Source of the DNA: Bagarius yarrelli
Taxonomy: Eukaryota > Chordata > Actinopteri > Siluriformes > Sisoridae
Assembly: GCA_005784505.1 (NCBI GenBank)
Contig: VCAZ01000046.1
Coordinates: 1,554,001-1,618,000 of the forward strand
Direction of reading: 5' to 3'
DNA: 64,000 bases
Under the pieces are notes generated by a model. It saw only the letters and a program-made list of their open reading frames with translations. It had not been told where the DNA came from and did not search any database. Below are positions 1-10,720 of this stretch, one piece after another. The position numbers and the translations under genes were made by a program. Positions within the stretch are counted from its first letter, which is position 1; each line of letters begins with the position of its first letter.

Positions 1-540
1 CTGCAACACCGCATGAGTTTTGCAAATTCAACATTTTTGCAATTCCTTATGAATAGAACGATGGTATAATTTCCGGGATAAACCTTGTGCACTGTAAGCC
101 TACGTTCAGAATAAACTTCCCTACTTTTCCATTCAGTTTAATACCCCCCCTCCCTCTCCATCCTTCCTATACCTCTTTATGGGCTACAAGAGAACACACC
201 CACTGCAGATATTATCTAACCTGGATCCAGTTTCTACAAGCAAGACAGATGATCACCACTACCATCCCGCATGTCTACGGAACACAACTTACAGACTTGC
301 ACATACACTCTCTGGCCAGTTTATATAATAAACCTGCCATAGATGAACTTGCAAGTCTAGAGTTACTCAGCCCACCCTGTGTTAGAGAGAGTTTTAAGAC
401 TACTGCTGAGCAGATATGGCATGGGGATTTGCTGCACAGATGCAAACAATACCTGTTTTTTGAAACAAAGATCAAAATTTGATCTTTAGATGCATCATGA
501 TGGAGAATTCTGAATCGATTCACAAATTTCAAAATTCTTT
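1..540. other. non-coding stretch, no gene recognised
   Basis: Mixed AT-rich sequence. Open frames of up to about 130 codons exist on both strands, but their translations show no domain, repeat or signal I recognise, and the two longest overlap antisense, which is expected by chance. The part from about 455 to 540, with 'GATGCATCATGATGG' and 'GAATCGATTC', loosely recalls the ends of fish DNA transposons; this is only an impression. Confidence 0.5.
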
Positions 541-581
541 CTTTCTCTCTCTCTATATATTAAATTACAGACTATAAGTCA

Positions 582-705
582 CCTTTACTTACATATAGCA
601 CTTTTAACAATCGGGATTGTTTCAAAGCAGCTTCACAGAAATACATCAGGAACAACAATATTAAACATTCATTAGAACAGTCCATTTGACAATACAGTGT
701 GAACT
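582..705 (-). repeat. dispersed repeat, LINE-L2/V-SINE-type 3' tail
   Basis: Read on the minus strand, this stretch contains 'TTTCTGTGAAGCTGCTTTGA' followed by a 'TTAAAAGTGCTATAT' stretch and an 'AGTAAAGGTGACTT' tail. That order is typical of a very common teleost repeat tail, which I associate with L2-like LINEs and the SINEs that borrow their tails. No coding part is present. The repeat character is fairly secure; the family name is not. Confidence 0.5.
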
Positions 706-719
706 TACATTTAATTATT

Positions 720-1755
720 TAATTTTTGATTATTTAAATGAACCAGACTAATTTTTCTTTGTTAAAGTGATATTTTTAACACCTGAATGCTTTCACTCTA
801 TTATTAAACTTGCGTTCTTTACTGTGGTGCAGTCAGATGTAATCCTCACTTGATACTGCACATCCTGTAATGTGACTATTGCAGATACACATTGAGATGT
901 TGATGCAGAAACAATATATTGTGCCGCACTACCATGGAAGCGCTTCGACTTCTAAGTCAAAAAATTACACAATATGCACATTGTTGTCAAGCCAAAGTTA
1001 TTTGAAAAAAAAAAACCAGATATGAAAATCGGTACTCGCTTTACCGGTAGTTGCTGCACACATTACCAACATGCACACAACAAGAGGATGTTGGTTGAAG
1101 ACTATTATTTTGTCAGTTGTTCATAAGTCTGTATTAATCTGGTACAGCAGGTTGCTACAGGCACATGCTTTATTTCCTGTTGGTTTTTAGTAACCTTGTT
1201 GTTGACTTGCCAAATCACTTCCATTTGTTTTATTAACAACATACCTTGGAAGTAAATTTATTATAGGCCAATGCAGATTATTTGCTTTAATAGTCAGACA
1301 GTAAAAAGAATAGGAAATCTTGAGTAAAACAAAAGATGCATAGCTAATCGAGATTCCCAGCCTTAACGGCAAATAGATCCCTTGTGGCCCAGGACGACTC
1401 TCCCAGTGGAACTTCAGTGCAAAGCAACTCATTTTGCTCAAGCAATAGGATTTAATAAATAACCACAAAGTGACAGGAGTAAGCTGGTAGTACCAAAGTA
1501 GAGGTATTAAATTTGCTACTTCATCCATCACAAGGCCGCTGATAATATAATTTGGATCGTTCTCAGTCCAGCACTGACTCTGGCACGAGTAAATCACTGA
1601 ACACAGCGCCTGCTTTCAAGGCTGTGGGACACAGGAGCGCCGTGAAAGGTTTCAAACACGGTCCACACTCACGGGCCTCTTTACTGTGAAGATTTTTTAT
1701 AAAAACATGAACTGGCACAGACCATTGCCTTTTACCCTACACGGTTTTATGTAGT
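720..1755. other. non-coding stretch, nothing recognised
   Basis: AT-rich DNA with a short poly-A run near 1004-1015. A minus-strand open frame of 136 codons (1187-1597) has no recognisable motif or plausible splice context and is treated as chance. Confidence 0.5.
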
Positions 1756-1759
1756 TTAA

Positions 1760-1842
1760 GGGAAGTGCTGGCTAAGTGGTGAACAGTGTTTTCCTGCTGA
1801 TCAGAGGATCTTTGGTTGAATTCCCAGTGCCACCGATTTAGC
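1760..1842 (+). repeat. tRNA-derived SINE head, degenerate
   Basis: The head begins 'GGGAAGTGCTGGCTAAGTGG' and is followed by 'GGTTGAATTCC', matching the A-box and B-box arrangement of a tRNA-derived SINE. It is the same family as the copies at 55.5 and 60.6 kb. The body and tail are absent, so this is a head-only fragment. Confidence 0.55.
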
Positions 1843-2379
1843 AAATCTTCTGCCGTATTTAAGAACAGCACTGGCTGGCTGTAATTGGCGTAATCACCAA
1901 TAACAAGTGATTTGAATGTGGCGAGACGAGGCGATGTTGCTGAGCAGGACTAGGGATATGGAGGCAACGCCATGGAAGATGTACTTTAGTAATAGTGGAG
2001 GAGGGCAGAAGCCTGCAGTGGGGTAAATTAGGAGGGGGGTTGGCATTGTGTCTGGGGGGGGGGGTGCTTAGTGGCTGATAAACATGGCTGCCTCTTATCT
2101 CTGCTATGCATGTGAAAGGTTTACGCCGTCTTGGTGAAAGTAAACGAGAGAGAAGGACAATGTATGTAATAAATGCGCAAAGCCAAGCACACACGTAGGC
2201 GTGTTTTCATGTGAGGAAGTTTAAATTAAGGAAGAGAGACAAAAGATAAAAGAATATAAAAGACACCCAACTGTGAAAACAGTCAGCAGCTGGAGAGATT
2301 AAAAAAAAAAAAAAATGTATTTTACTGTCAAAGCACTGTGCGTTCCCACAACAAGCTCCGATCCCTTGCTTAATCTGAA
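1843..2379. other. non-coding stretch with G-run and poly-A
   Basis: No gene is visible. It holds an uninterrupted G run at about 2054-2064 and a poly-A run at about 2301-2314. The minus-strand frame at 1859-2194 translates to low-complexity proline/histidine-rich sequence caused by the G run. Confidence 0.5.
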
Positions 2380-2790
2380 ATGAATCCTTAAATCACAGAA
2401 TAATATAGCGTCTATAATTACAATAATGAGGAGGGATATTTGAAGAGCCAATCGTTTGTAACTGGATTTCGAAGCCAGGCTGTGGGGCTTATTAATCTTT
2501 CCACGTACTCAGCACCTCGTTTCTTTTGTTTTCTCTCATTTCATTTCCTTCCTGAAATAAACGAGGTGACGCTTTGAGCTACAGCTGTATCGTTTGTCAG
2601 TGCAGCGAAAGCATTTATCTATAAATTTATTTTCAATTTGAGACACGCTGGCGTAATGAAAGCCAAATCGAGAGTGGAGAGAAGATTATTTTAATTAGCC
2701 ACAACACTGGCTGCCTGGCAGGCTGTAGGAGGGAAGGCTACGGCGCAATAAAAGATGAAGCAGCAAAGCCGCGCTCTAATCGCATCAGGT
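2380..2790. promoter_or_regulatory. candidate conserved non-coding (enhancer-like) block
   Basis: This block is free of simple repeats and transposon signatures. It carries several homeodomain-type cores, including TTAATTAG at 2691-2698, TATAATTACAATAATG near 2414 and GGCGTAATGAAAGCC near 2650. Base composition is balanced compared with the AT-rich flanks. Vertebrate developmental enhancers often look like this, but the call is inference and only alignment with other fish could confirm it. Confidence 0.2.
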
Positions 2791-2879
2791 ACCTTTCCGA
2801 AGCCTGCTAGAGCTCTGTCATGCTGGAGGTGGTTGCACGTGTAGGAGTAGTGAGAAGATTACACACTGTACCGTGCCCT

Positions 2880-3340
2880 CCGCTGACCTGCTCAGTGCAT
2901 GCAGCGTTTACAGGAGCTGCACAAACTTGCGTCAGCCACTTACAGCTTTCAGAGCGCATTAGACACACATCACGTATCTGTAATATCTGAAGCTGTGCTG
3001 CCTCATAAAACAGTTTAATCAGTTGGCTATTTATTCACACAATCATGTCTAATGATAACACCATTAAGATCTGATAAAAAAAAAAGAAAAAAAAAACAAG
3101 AAAAAAAAAAACAAAATAAACAGCTGGAAATCTCTCGGCAGAGCCGCTTCCGTTGTTTCTCAGACGAGGGTTGGTCCACGCGGAGAACGTTCTGTTGTGC
3201 TGCATGTGATTATTCACAAATTGGATCGTGTTCCTGCTAAAGAGATCTCCCTGGACGGCCGGGTGCATCTTTATTACGCTTTGTGTAATTTTATCCGCTT
3301 TGAGCTTTTTAGAGGAACACGGGTGACAGATAAACAAGAC
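2880..3340. promoter_or_regulatory. possible conserved non-coding DNA around an A-rich tract
   Basis: Mixed-composition sequence on both sides of an A-rich tract (3077-3120). The right part, from 3121, contains CAGCTG and ATTATTCACAAATTG and is not repetitive. Open frames here (100 codons minus, 77 codons plus) overlap antisense and run through the A tract, so I do not call a gene. Confidence 0.15.
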
Positions 3341-3429
3341 AAAAACAAATGGAGTGGGAAGGACACACTGCCTGGGTTGATGCAGGCCAGTCGTATGTGT
3401 GTAACTGGGCCACTGGAGTGTGAAGAATA

Positions 3430-4148
3430 AGTGACAGGCGTTGAAATGCGGTATATTCTTTAGGTAATATAGCTTACCTACTGTGCAAACCGAAAAAATA
3501 CCTCAATGGGCTTATTTAAAAAGTAGCTATATACTAACCCAAAATAATAAAACCTCACCTAAATTTTAATGACCAAGACCAATCCGAACATATAAACCCT
3601 ATTCTATTTGAAATTTCAACTTAATTACCACAGTCACTTTTCAACACCCCGAAAAAATTCAATACCAAGGGTGCTAATAATTATAAGGCTCATTCGATGA
3701 TTTGCTTAAGTTAAATCAACTCAGCTGGGCAAATTGCACCAGGCAGCGTAGCCAGCTCCATTAAAGTTCCCGCTGCCTCACACCCCATCAGTAAAGCTTT
3801 CCGCATGACTCGTACAGGCGACACCTATAAAAGCCGCAGATACGAGGCCCTCACATCCTGACTTCAACCAGAGACTCTGATTAAACAACCTGCCGCAGCA
3901 GAGTCCACCCGGATATTATATGAAAGAGAATTTTTCATTTTCCGTGAACTACTTCCCAAGCTATCCTGCGTGGGCTCTCTGATGAGCAGCTGATTTCTGG
4001 AGGTGAGAAACGAAAGAAGAAGAGAGATAATAGTGTCTCTCTGACAGGACTACCACAGCTGATAAAAGCCAGGAAGCTCAGACAAAAATCCCAAATTAAA
4101 GGTGAGAACTGTTGTGTGTAGTCTGTTTGACTGAGGCACATACGAAAG
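3430..4148. other. non-coding stretch, nothing recognised
   Basis: AT-rich, no repeat family or coding signature recognised. The short frames present are of chance length. Confidence 0.5.
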
Positions 4149-4300
4149 TACAGTGGAACCTCGGCATACAAGTATAATTGGTTCTGGAGGAGCGCTCTTA
4201 AGGTGGAAATCTGTATTACGATACATATTCTCCCATAAGAATGCACATAATTCGTTCCAGCCACCTAAAAATATTACCAGTTTCGAACACTATAATCTTG
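4149..4300 (+). mobile_element. DNA-transposon terminus fragment
   Basis: It begins 'TACAGTGGAACCTCGGCATA' and continues with 'CTCCCATAAGAATGCA' and 'TAATTCGTTCCAGCCACCTA'. This order is typical of a widespread fish repeat whose ends start CAGTGGAACCTCGG. No matching opposite end is visible nearby and no transposase is present, so it is a one-ended relic. I am confident it is repetitive but cannot name the superfamily. Confidence 0.45.
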
Positions 4301-4310
4301 TCATTCAGTC

Positions 4311-4625
4311 GTCATTCATTTACTCTCTATACCTGCTTATTCCTTAATTCTGGGTCAGAGGGATCTGCTGGAGTCTATCCCAGCCGTCTTTGAAAGTGCG
4401 AAAGGCAGAAGGGGTACACCCTGGACAGGTCCCCAGTCCATCACAGGGCCACACACACAGTTTAGAATCACCAAATCAACCTAACATTCATGTTTTCGGA
4501 CTGGGGAGGAAACCAGAGTACCCGAAATAAACCCACGCAAGCACAGGAAGAACATGCAAACTTCACACAGAAAGGCCCCTGAACCCGGGCCTTCTTGCTG
4601 TGAGGCAACATGACCCCATACCAGG
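4311..4625 (+). repeat. RTE-X/Expander-like dispersed repeat, copy 1
   Basis: The order of landmarks is 'CTCTATACCTGCTTATTCC', 'GGTACACCCTGGACAGGTC', 'CCAGTCCATCACAGGGCC', 'TTCGGACTGGGGAGGAAACC', 'GAACATGCAAACTTCACAC' and 'CTTCTTGCTGTGAGGCAACA'. This is the standard layout of a very abundant teleost repeat, which I associate with the RTE-X element Expander. It lies directly upstream of a second copy in the same orientation. Confidence 0.65.
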
Positions 4626-4695
4626 CATTCGTTTGTCTATTGTGAGTGTGTGGATGCACCTCATGAACTACGCTGAATTATTTAAAAATTATAGA

Positions 4696-4994
4696 TATCC
4701 ATTCATCCATGCTTCCATTCATTGTCTATACTTGCTCATCCCTAACCAGGGTTACTGGGACCTGCAGTTTATCCCAGCTGTCATTAGAAGAAAGACAGGG
4801 GTACATCCTGGACGGGTTGCCAGTTCGTCGCAGGCTACATACAGACAAAAAACCTAACATATTGGACTGTGGGAGGGAACCGGAGTACCCGGAGTAAACC
4901 ATCGCAAACACAGGAAAAGGCCCCTGTCGGAGGTACAAACCAGGGACCTTCTTGCTGTGGGGCAACAGTGCTAACCATTAAACTACTGCGCTGC
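4696..4994 (+). repeat. RTE-X/Expander-like dispersed repeat, copy 2
   Basis: It begins after an 'ATCCATTCATCCATGC' stretch and carries 'GGTACATCCTGGACGGG', 'TTGGACTGTGGGAGGGAACC', 'CAGGGACCTTCTTGCTG' and 'CAGTGCTAACCATTAAACTA'. It differs from copy 1 at many positions, and the segment between the initial box and the GAACATG landmark is shorter. The two copies therefore look like independent or old insertions, not a recent tandem duplication. Confidence 0.65.
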
Positions 4995-5994
4995 TTTAGT
5001 AAGGAATATCTCACACTTAACAATTTTCATCTTCAAATTTGTATAAAAAGTGATTAACACTAAAGCTTGTATTATCTGTAGACTAATTATTAATCTTGGC
5101 CTTAAAGTTGGTAACATTGAATTGGATTTCTAAAATATTTTAGACAAAGCTACAATTTTTTTTCTAAAGAAGCTGATGTGAACAGAATTATTGCAGTGAT
5201 TTTGTGCAAGTTATGATTTTATTGTACATATTTTCAGGATTTAAATGTTTAATGTTTATTAGCTTTTCAGTAGGTTCAGTAGACGTATCGTAAAAATGTC
5301 TCACAGATTCTTCATTTTTGTGTTGCGTGGGGGAAACTGAAGAAACGTCAGCGCGCATGTTTGTAGGATAGGTCCTTCAAAATATGTCTAAATTAATTTA
5401 CATAAAATTAACGTCTCTCTGCTTTATCACTTGCGGCTCTGTTTGGTAGACAATTAATGGCTGTCTGTCACTTGATCGCTCGCTGGTGAGAACATAAGGC
5501 AAAAAGTAAAAATGGATATGAATTCACGAGTACAAAGCGAAGAAAACTACACTCAACAGTGCTGGTGTTACAAAGCATTCGGAGCCAAATCCTTATCACT
5601 GTCAATTAAAGACTAAAAAATTAGCTGGAGAAAATAAACTCAAGTCTTTAACCGCCTCAACTCTTCCGTTAACTCTGTGATAGCAGCTGGTGCAACCAGA
5701 CGGCTGTCCGTCAGGACTGGGGAGAAGCTGACAGCAGGGGAAAATGTGCACCTCTACGATAAATATTTCATGCAAACTAATGCAACGCAGGACACTTTCC
5801 GACTGGCCAGAGGGAGGGGAAATGAGCGCAAGTAATTATTCAAGCAACCGAAGCCCAGAAATGATGGAGATTGGGGAAAGCAGGGATATTTAGCCCAGCT
5901 AATGAAGGCACATGTCCAGAGATTGGGCTCAGGTGTGAACACGCATTTGAATTTCTGCCTGCACAGGCAGCGGGTCCTGATAAGGCAATGTGGT
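4995..5994. other. non-coding stretch, nothing recognised
   Basis: Unique-looking AT-rich sequence without recognised repeat or coding signal. The minus-strand frame at 5754-6032 ends in a CVCVCVCV run produced by the CA microsatellite and is not a gene. Confidence 0.5.
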
Positions 5995-6019
5995 ACACAC
6001 ACACACACACACACACACA
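5995..6019. repeat. (CA)n microsatellite
   Basis: About twelve uninterrupted CA units. Confidence 0.9.
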
Positions 6020-6199
6020 TGCTCAAGCTCATATGGGGACAGCAGATCTATTTAAATCTCCCTGTTCTTATCACTTTATTTTGTTTACATTCTAACTGCA
6101 GAGAAAACACACTACACATGTATCCCTCTAAGGCAGGGGTCGGTTAGCCGTCTTTCTCGTGGACCAATGTACTGCTTGTTATTTAACTGTTCCACCAGA

Positions 6200-6358
6200 A
6201 ACAGGTGTGTTCAGTCAATCCGAATTTGGGTGATACCAATTTAATTACATCTGAAAATAAATACGCCATTTGAGTAAGTAACTTAACTTTTTTTCTAAGG
6301 TTTTTCCTGAATTGTGAAAAAGTTCTAGGGGTATGAATCCCTTTTCAAAGGCACTGTA
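6200..6358. mobile_element. Tc1/mariner-type terminus fragment
   Basis: The right edge, 'GGGGTATGAATCCC' followed by 'TTTTCAAAGGCACTGTA', closely resembles the ends of fish Tc1-like transposons, which typically finish in 'TTTTGCAAGGCACTGTA'. The preceding AAATACGCCATTTGAGTAAG also fits such elements. No transposase and no partner terminus is present, so this is a solo end. The left limit is approximate. Confidence 0.5.
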
Positions 6359-6752
6359 TAAGTATGTACTTTGATGACAGTTTAAAAAAATATGTTCTAT
6401 ATAGCATGATTATTGGTAGTATGGATGAAATTCAGACGTACTATACCTGCCATGTTGATATTGTCACACGACGTCACATCTGCACCCATTCAAAGTTAGA
6501 TAATAATATAAATGATGTTAAAAATATTTGGATGGAAAACATCTGGGCAGGTTCGGGATCAGGCGAATTATTGAACAAAATGAAAGTGTATAAGATGACA
6601 CCAGAAATAGAATGGGATTTCCACTTCGCTTGCTCAAAGATCGGTCTAGGGTTCTAGTCAATGGCGTGAGCCAAACGATCCAAACAAGGTCATATATTGA
6701 CAACTAAGAAGGAGAAGGGTTTCAAGGCAAAAAAAGTGTCCTTACATGCATG

Positions 6753-7165
6753 GTCAAGGTTCAAGGTTCAAGGTTCAAGGAGCTTTATTATCATTTCAAC
6801 CATATATAGCAGAATGCAGTACACAGTGAGATGAAATAATGTTTCTCCAGGACCCCCTGATGCTACACAAAACATAGAATTTCACACAACAACAAAGAGC
6901 CGCTAAACAGGATAGACATAAAGTGCATGTGTGCAAACCTGGTGCAGACAATGCAGAAACAGTGCAGTAAACAATACAAACATTACAAAGACAGTGCAAA
7001 AGAGACAATAAAGAACGGAACATAACGCAATAGCGCCAACCATATTGTAAGATGAGGTAGACACGGATTGTGCCAATTACAACAGAATTGTGCAAATAGT
7101 ATTGTAAAGTGAAGTAAAGTGACTATAGCATTGTCCGTTGTGTGTGTCCGTTTCGGTTGGTCTAC
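6753..7165 (-). repeat. LINE 3'-end fragment with TTCAAGG tail
   Basis: The plus strand shows four TCAAGGT-type units, then 'GGAGCTTTATTATCATTTCA', then repeated 'CAGTGCA' and 'TACAAACATTACAAAGACAG' stretches. On the minus strand this reads as a 3' UTR ending in AATAAAGCTCC and a short tandem tail, the typical terminus of a fish CR1/L2/Rex1-clade LINE. No reverse transcriptase part is present, so the copy is strongly 5' truncated. Confidence 0.55.
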
Positions 7166-8539
7166 TACTGTACACCCGTTTTCACACGCATACATCAGTA
7201 CATCACATACAGTTTTCTTAACGCCACTGCCAATATCTTCAAAGCCTTGTAGTGTCTTGTAATGTTTATCAATATTTACTAACTATATATCTTAGTTAAT
7301 TAAGCACTTAGGGATTCACAGACAATACGTTCTGTTTTCTCTTCTTTTACACACGCTATGTGTCCCATGTTATTAGGATGAGTAAAGTGAGATAATCAGT
7401 GATAATGTAAAATATTATTATCACATTTTATTACTATAAAATAATAAAAATTTGGCTACACTGACAATCTCCCACAAATTGTTTAGTATTTATTTTCACC
7501 TCGGTGGTAAAGGAATATATTTTATGTTAACTTCAAGCAGTTTATACTATGTAAAGTTTATATCATTGTAAAATATTTGCACTGAAAAACAACCAAAGTT
7601 TATTTATTGGTATGACTGGAGTTTAGATTAGTTAAGCTTAATTTATTTTACGTTGTCTGTTTTAAAGACAGTTTATCACAGTTTTGTTTATCAAGCTGTT
7701 AATACTGTGTTATTTCATTGTGAAATGTTTTGTTATGCAATCTCAATGTTAACATTCATTTACAAAATCGCAATATGAATATTTTCACTATATTGCACAG
7801 CCTTAATATCTTTTAGTGTCTGCTTCACTGAACACAAAAGATTTATGTATTTAACAGTGCCATGGTAGAAAACAAAGTTCCTCAAAACTTATCATGTTCT
7901 TTGGGTGGAAAGGATAGCATCGCTCTCTTATTTGTCAATCAGGGAAACATTGACCAATCCTGAGCTCATGTATGTGGAAGAGGGCAGACGGCAGACAGCA
8001 CCTCCTTCATCCGAGTGTGAAAGCCTCTTTCGTTGGTAGTTTTTATGTGACAGGAGAACACTAGCTATGCCACACTAATGAAGCCACAGTAATAAAGTTA
8101 ATCAAAGTGTGCTTTTAACCCTATTTACTTTGCCCTGTTAATATTGATACACAGTCAGTCGCTGTGCTCCTGGTTGCCATGCTTGACTACTAAACTCACT
8201 GCACAAGTCACCTTTTTATTGGCAACCTAAATTAACATTGAATTCCACTGGACCTGCTCAATATTTAAATCAATAGAGATGCAAAAAGCCGCAGGGCATC
8301 TAAAGCTGCTAAAGGCTTAATCTTGTTCATGCATTTTATCTGTTTCTTTGAACCTGTAGACTAACAAAAGCTACTATCCCATGCTACACGTTCTTTAATG
8401 CTCAAGGGGCTGATGGATGAGAACACAAGCACACAAAACACTATACTACAAACTGCAACAAATGGTATATTAAAAAAGTTTAGACTAGTCTAGTTTTATG
8501 ATTTGGTTTGGTATTAAAGCTCAATCTAAATGTTTTTAA
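7166..8539. other. non-coding stretch with a possible transposon end
   Basis: No gene seen. Around 7765-7803 the text 'CACTATATTGCACAGCC' resembles the right terminus of a fish DNA transposon whose left ends begin TAGGGCTGCACAATATAT, a start seen at 22211. The 8090-8340 part is non-repetitive and of balanced composition and could be regulatory, but nothing specific supports that. Confidence 0.4.
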
Positions 8540-8735
8540 CCGCCGCTAATGTCTTCTTATTTAAAATCAGTTCTCCGATTGCATGTGCAGCCCTCCCTCC
8601 TGATGTGCACATACCTAATTAACACCAGAACGTGTTTGCCGGCGAACGTCGAATCTGCATTCGAACTAATGCTGAAATTGATAGTGAGGGCAGGCATCTT
8701 GTTATTGGGCTGATCTATCAAACAGGGAAATCAAC
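8540..8735. promoter_or_regulatory. candidate conserved non-coding block
   Basis: Repeat-free sequence with balanced composition, a homeodomain-type CTAATTAAC at 8615-8623, paired ATGTGCA motifs (8583-8589 and 8603-8609) and 'GGGCTGATCTATCAAACAGG' near 8707. Ranked as possible enhancer DNA only because it contrasts with the surrounding AT-rich and microsatellite DNA. Confidence 0.2.
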
Positions 8736-8880
8736 ATGGATGTGGTCTCTCTCTTGCTGTTTCCTGCCGCCGTCTTGCTGTGCTTAGATTTAAGAGTGTG
8801 CATTCACACACACCATCTATCGCTCAACAGACGCGTCCCTTTTACTTGCTTGCTGACAGGGACCAAATAAAGTTAAACTC

Positions 8881-8881
8881 T

Positions 8882-8916
<35 letters not shown>

Positions 8917-8944
8917 ACGCACACACACGCACGCATGCACATGC
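8881..8944. repeat. compound (CA)n/(CACACG)n microsatellite
   Basis: A pure CA run followed by CACACG and ACGCACGC variants, ending in ATGCACATGC. Confidence 0.9.
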
Positions 8945-9221
8945 AAATTCCCGTCTCACATAATTAAATGCATCATTTAAAATCAGGCTTTGATGGTTCC
9001 TCTAGTAACACCTTGTCATGTGGCTGCAGCAGGCTTCTGGGAGTGTGATAATTGCATCCCTGTAGTGGTGCTGCTGGGCCGTGAGGCGCTGTGGAGCGGG
9101 AGAGGGGAATTACCCGCCGGCTTCGCTGCACTATTCCGGGCTATCATTTCAAAACTCACAGAGAGAGAGCCTGTTGGAAACCCACAGCACGCAGAGGATG
9201 TAGCCTAGTTAGCAGTGTGTG

Positions 9222-9224
9222 CAC

Positions 9225-9255
<31 letters not shown>

Positions 9256-9257
9256 CA
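9222..9257. repeat. (CA)n microsatellite
   Basis: CATACATACA lead-in followed by a pure CA run of about thirteen units. Confidence 0.9.
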
Positions 9258-10479
9258 AGCGAGTTCACTACTACGAGAAGGCTCTCTTCAGCAGCTGTGA
9301 ATGAGCGTGTGTAATGCTTTCTCTCACTGGACCTGTCTCCTCCAGTCTTTACACACACTTCCACTGCTAATTCGCAGCCGCTGTGTGCGTCTCCTCTGGG
9401 ACGCGCAGACGCTGATACAGTAGATAGAGATGGAGATCGAGATTGATGCAGTAAATTTGCAGGGAATAGGGAATTATTAATGAAATGCCATCATCCCATA
9501 CGACCTTGAGCAAAACCAAACCCACCCCACCCCCTTCCGAACCCGCTCCACTAAAAGCAACCATGCATCCCTGCTCGTTTCAGCAATATTTAGACAATAA
9601 ACACTGGGCGCAGGGGAAACACACAGCCAGCAACAGTAAAACTTTAGCCTTTAATTTTGCCCCTGTGAGTCACTGGCCACGTGCACCACGCGCCGGAAAC
9701 CGTCTCCACAACCAATCGTGTTAAACACACCACCTTTGCACGATCCAGGAATAGATAAAAGTTCTGGTTGCACGCAGGCTAATTTCATAAAGCTTGATTT
9801 GTTTTCTTCATAATGGGGGCTCAGTGCTAAAATAAATCTCCAAACACAAGTTTTTGTACTTTTATAAAAAAAATAAAAATAAAATAAAATAAATAAATAA
9901 ACCAGCTGTTCCAGAGCTTCTTGTAGATTCTTCAGCTCTCGCAACTGTTGGAATGTCAAACGTTTCTCTGAACAGTGTACACAGCGCACACGTGCCTTTT
10001 TTAGCGCTAAAGCATAATGAAGAAGCGCTCATAACAGCTGTGGAGCACGCTACATCGACCAACAATTCAATGGAACAGATTTCCTCTCTTATATACAGCT
10101 ATGAGTGTTCCGCTTTCGGGGCTACATAATATCGTTTGCTGTTCTTTAAGCTTCTAAAGCTCGATACTTTTTTTTAGTTTGCTTCATATACTTTAAGTGG
10201 TGAAAACGCTTTTCTATTGATAATGAAAATTATTCTAAAAAAATTGTTGACCAATATTAGTGTAGAACAGACATGAGATCACGTCATCTCTGTCAGACTT
10301 CAGCATCACAACAAGCCAAAAACACAAACACTTTGTGTGTCAATCTGACTGTCTGGTTGGATACTTCCTCGTACTTTTTTTTTTTAAGTAACAAAGATAA
10401 GGAGTTTTTTTTTATCCCGCCAGTCATTACATAAAAAAAAAAAATAAATAAATAAAAAAAATCACAGGTTATATTTCCT
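9258..10479. other. non-coding stretch with A-rich tracts
   Basis: No gene recognised. A-rich (AAAT)n tracts lie at about 9866-9903 and 10433-10460, with poly-T runs at 10376-10386 and 10406-10413. Several minus-strand frames run through these tracts and consist of phenylalanine/tyrosine-rich low complexity. Confidence 0.5.
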
Positions 10480-10720
10480 CCAGTTTTGTGATGTTGTTCA
10501 TCTTTTTTGGAACTGTCCATTTACAAAGACATTTTGGAAGGATGTTCTAAGTTTTTTAAGGAATTACATTTATGATGAGCTTTCTTAAATATCAATAATT
10601 AAAAAAATAAATAAATAAATTCACAGCCATAGATGGAAGTACTCAAACTCCAGACCTCTCCAAATTGTTTCGATAGAAGAATTTAAGCGCTACCTTCAAT
10701 CCTGTAAAACTTTATACATT
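10480..10720 (+). pseudogene. L1-type LINE ORF2 C-terminal relic
   Basis: The plus strand at 10487-10549 translates to CDVVHLFWNCPFTKTFWKDV. This has the C-x3-H-x4-C pattern and the following FWKDV-type motif found at the C-terminus of L1-clade ORF2 proteins. After about 80 bp containing an A-rich (AAAT)n insertion, 10634-10717 gives WKYSNSRPL and EEFKRYLQSCKTLY, the expected final segment of the same protein. No endonuclease or reverse transcriptase domain is present. The A-rich interruption and the short length show a dead, severely truncated copy. Confidence 0.6.
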
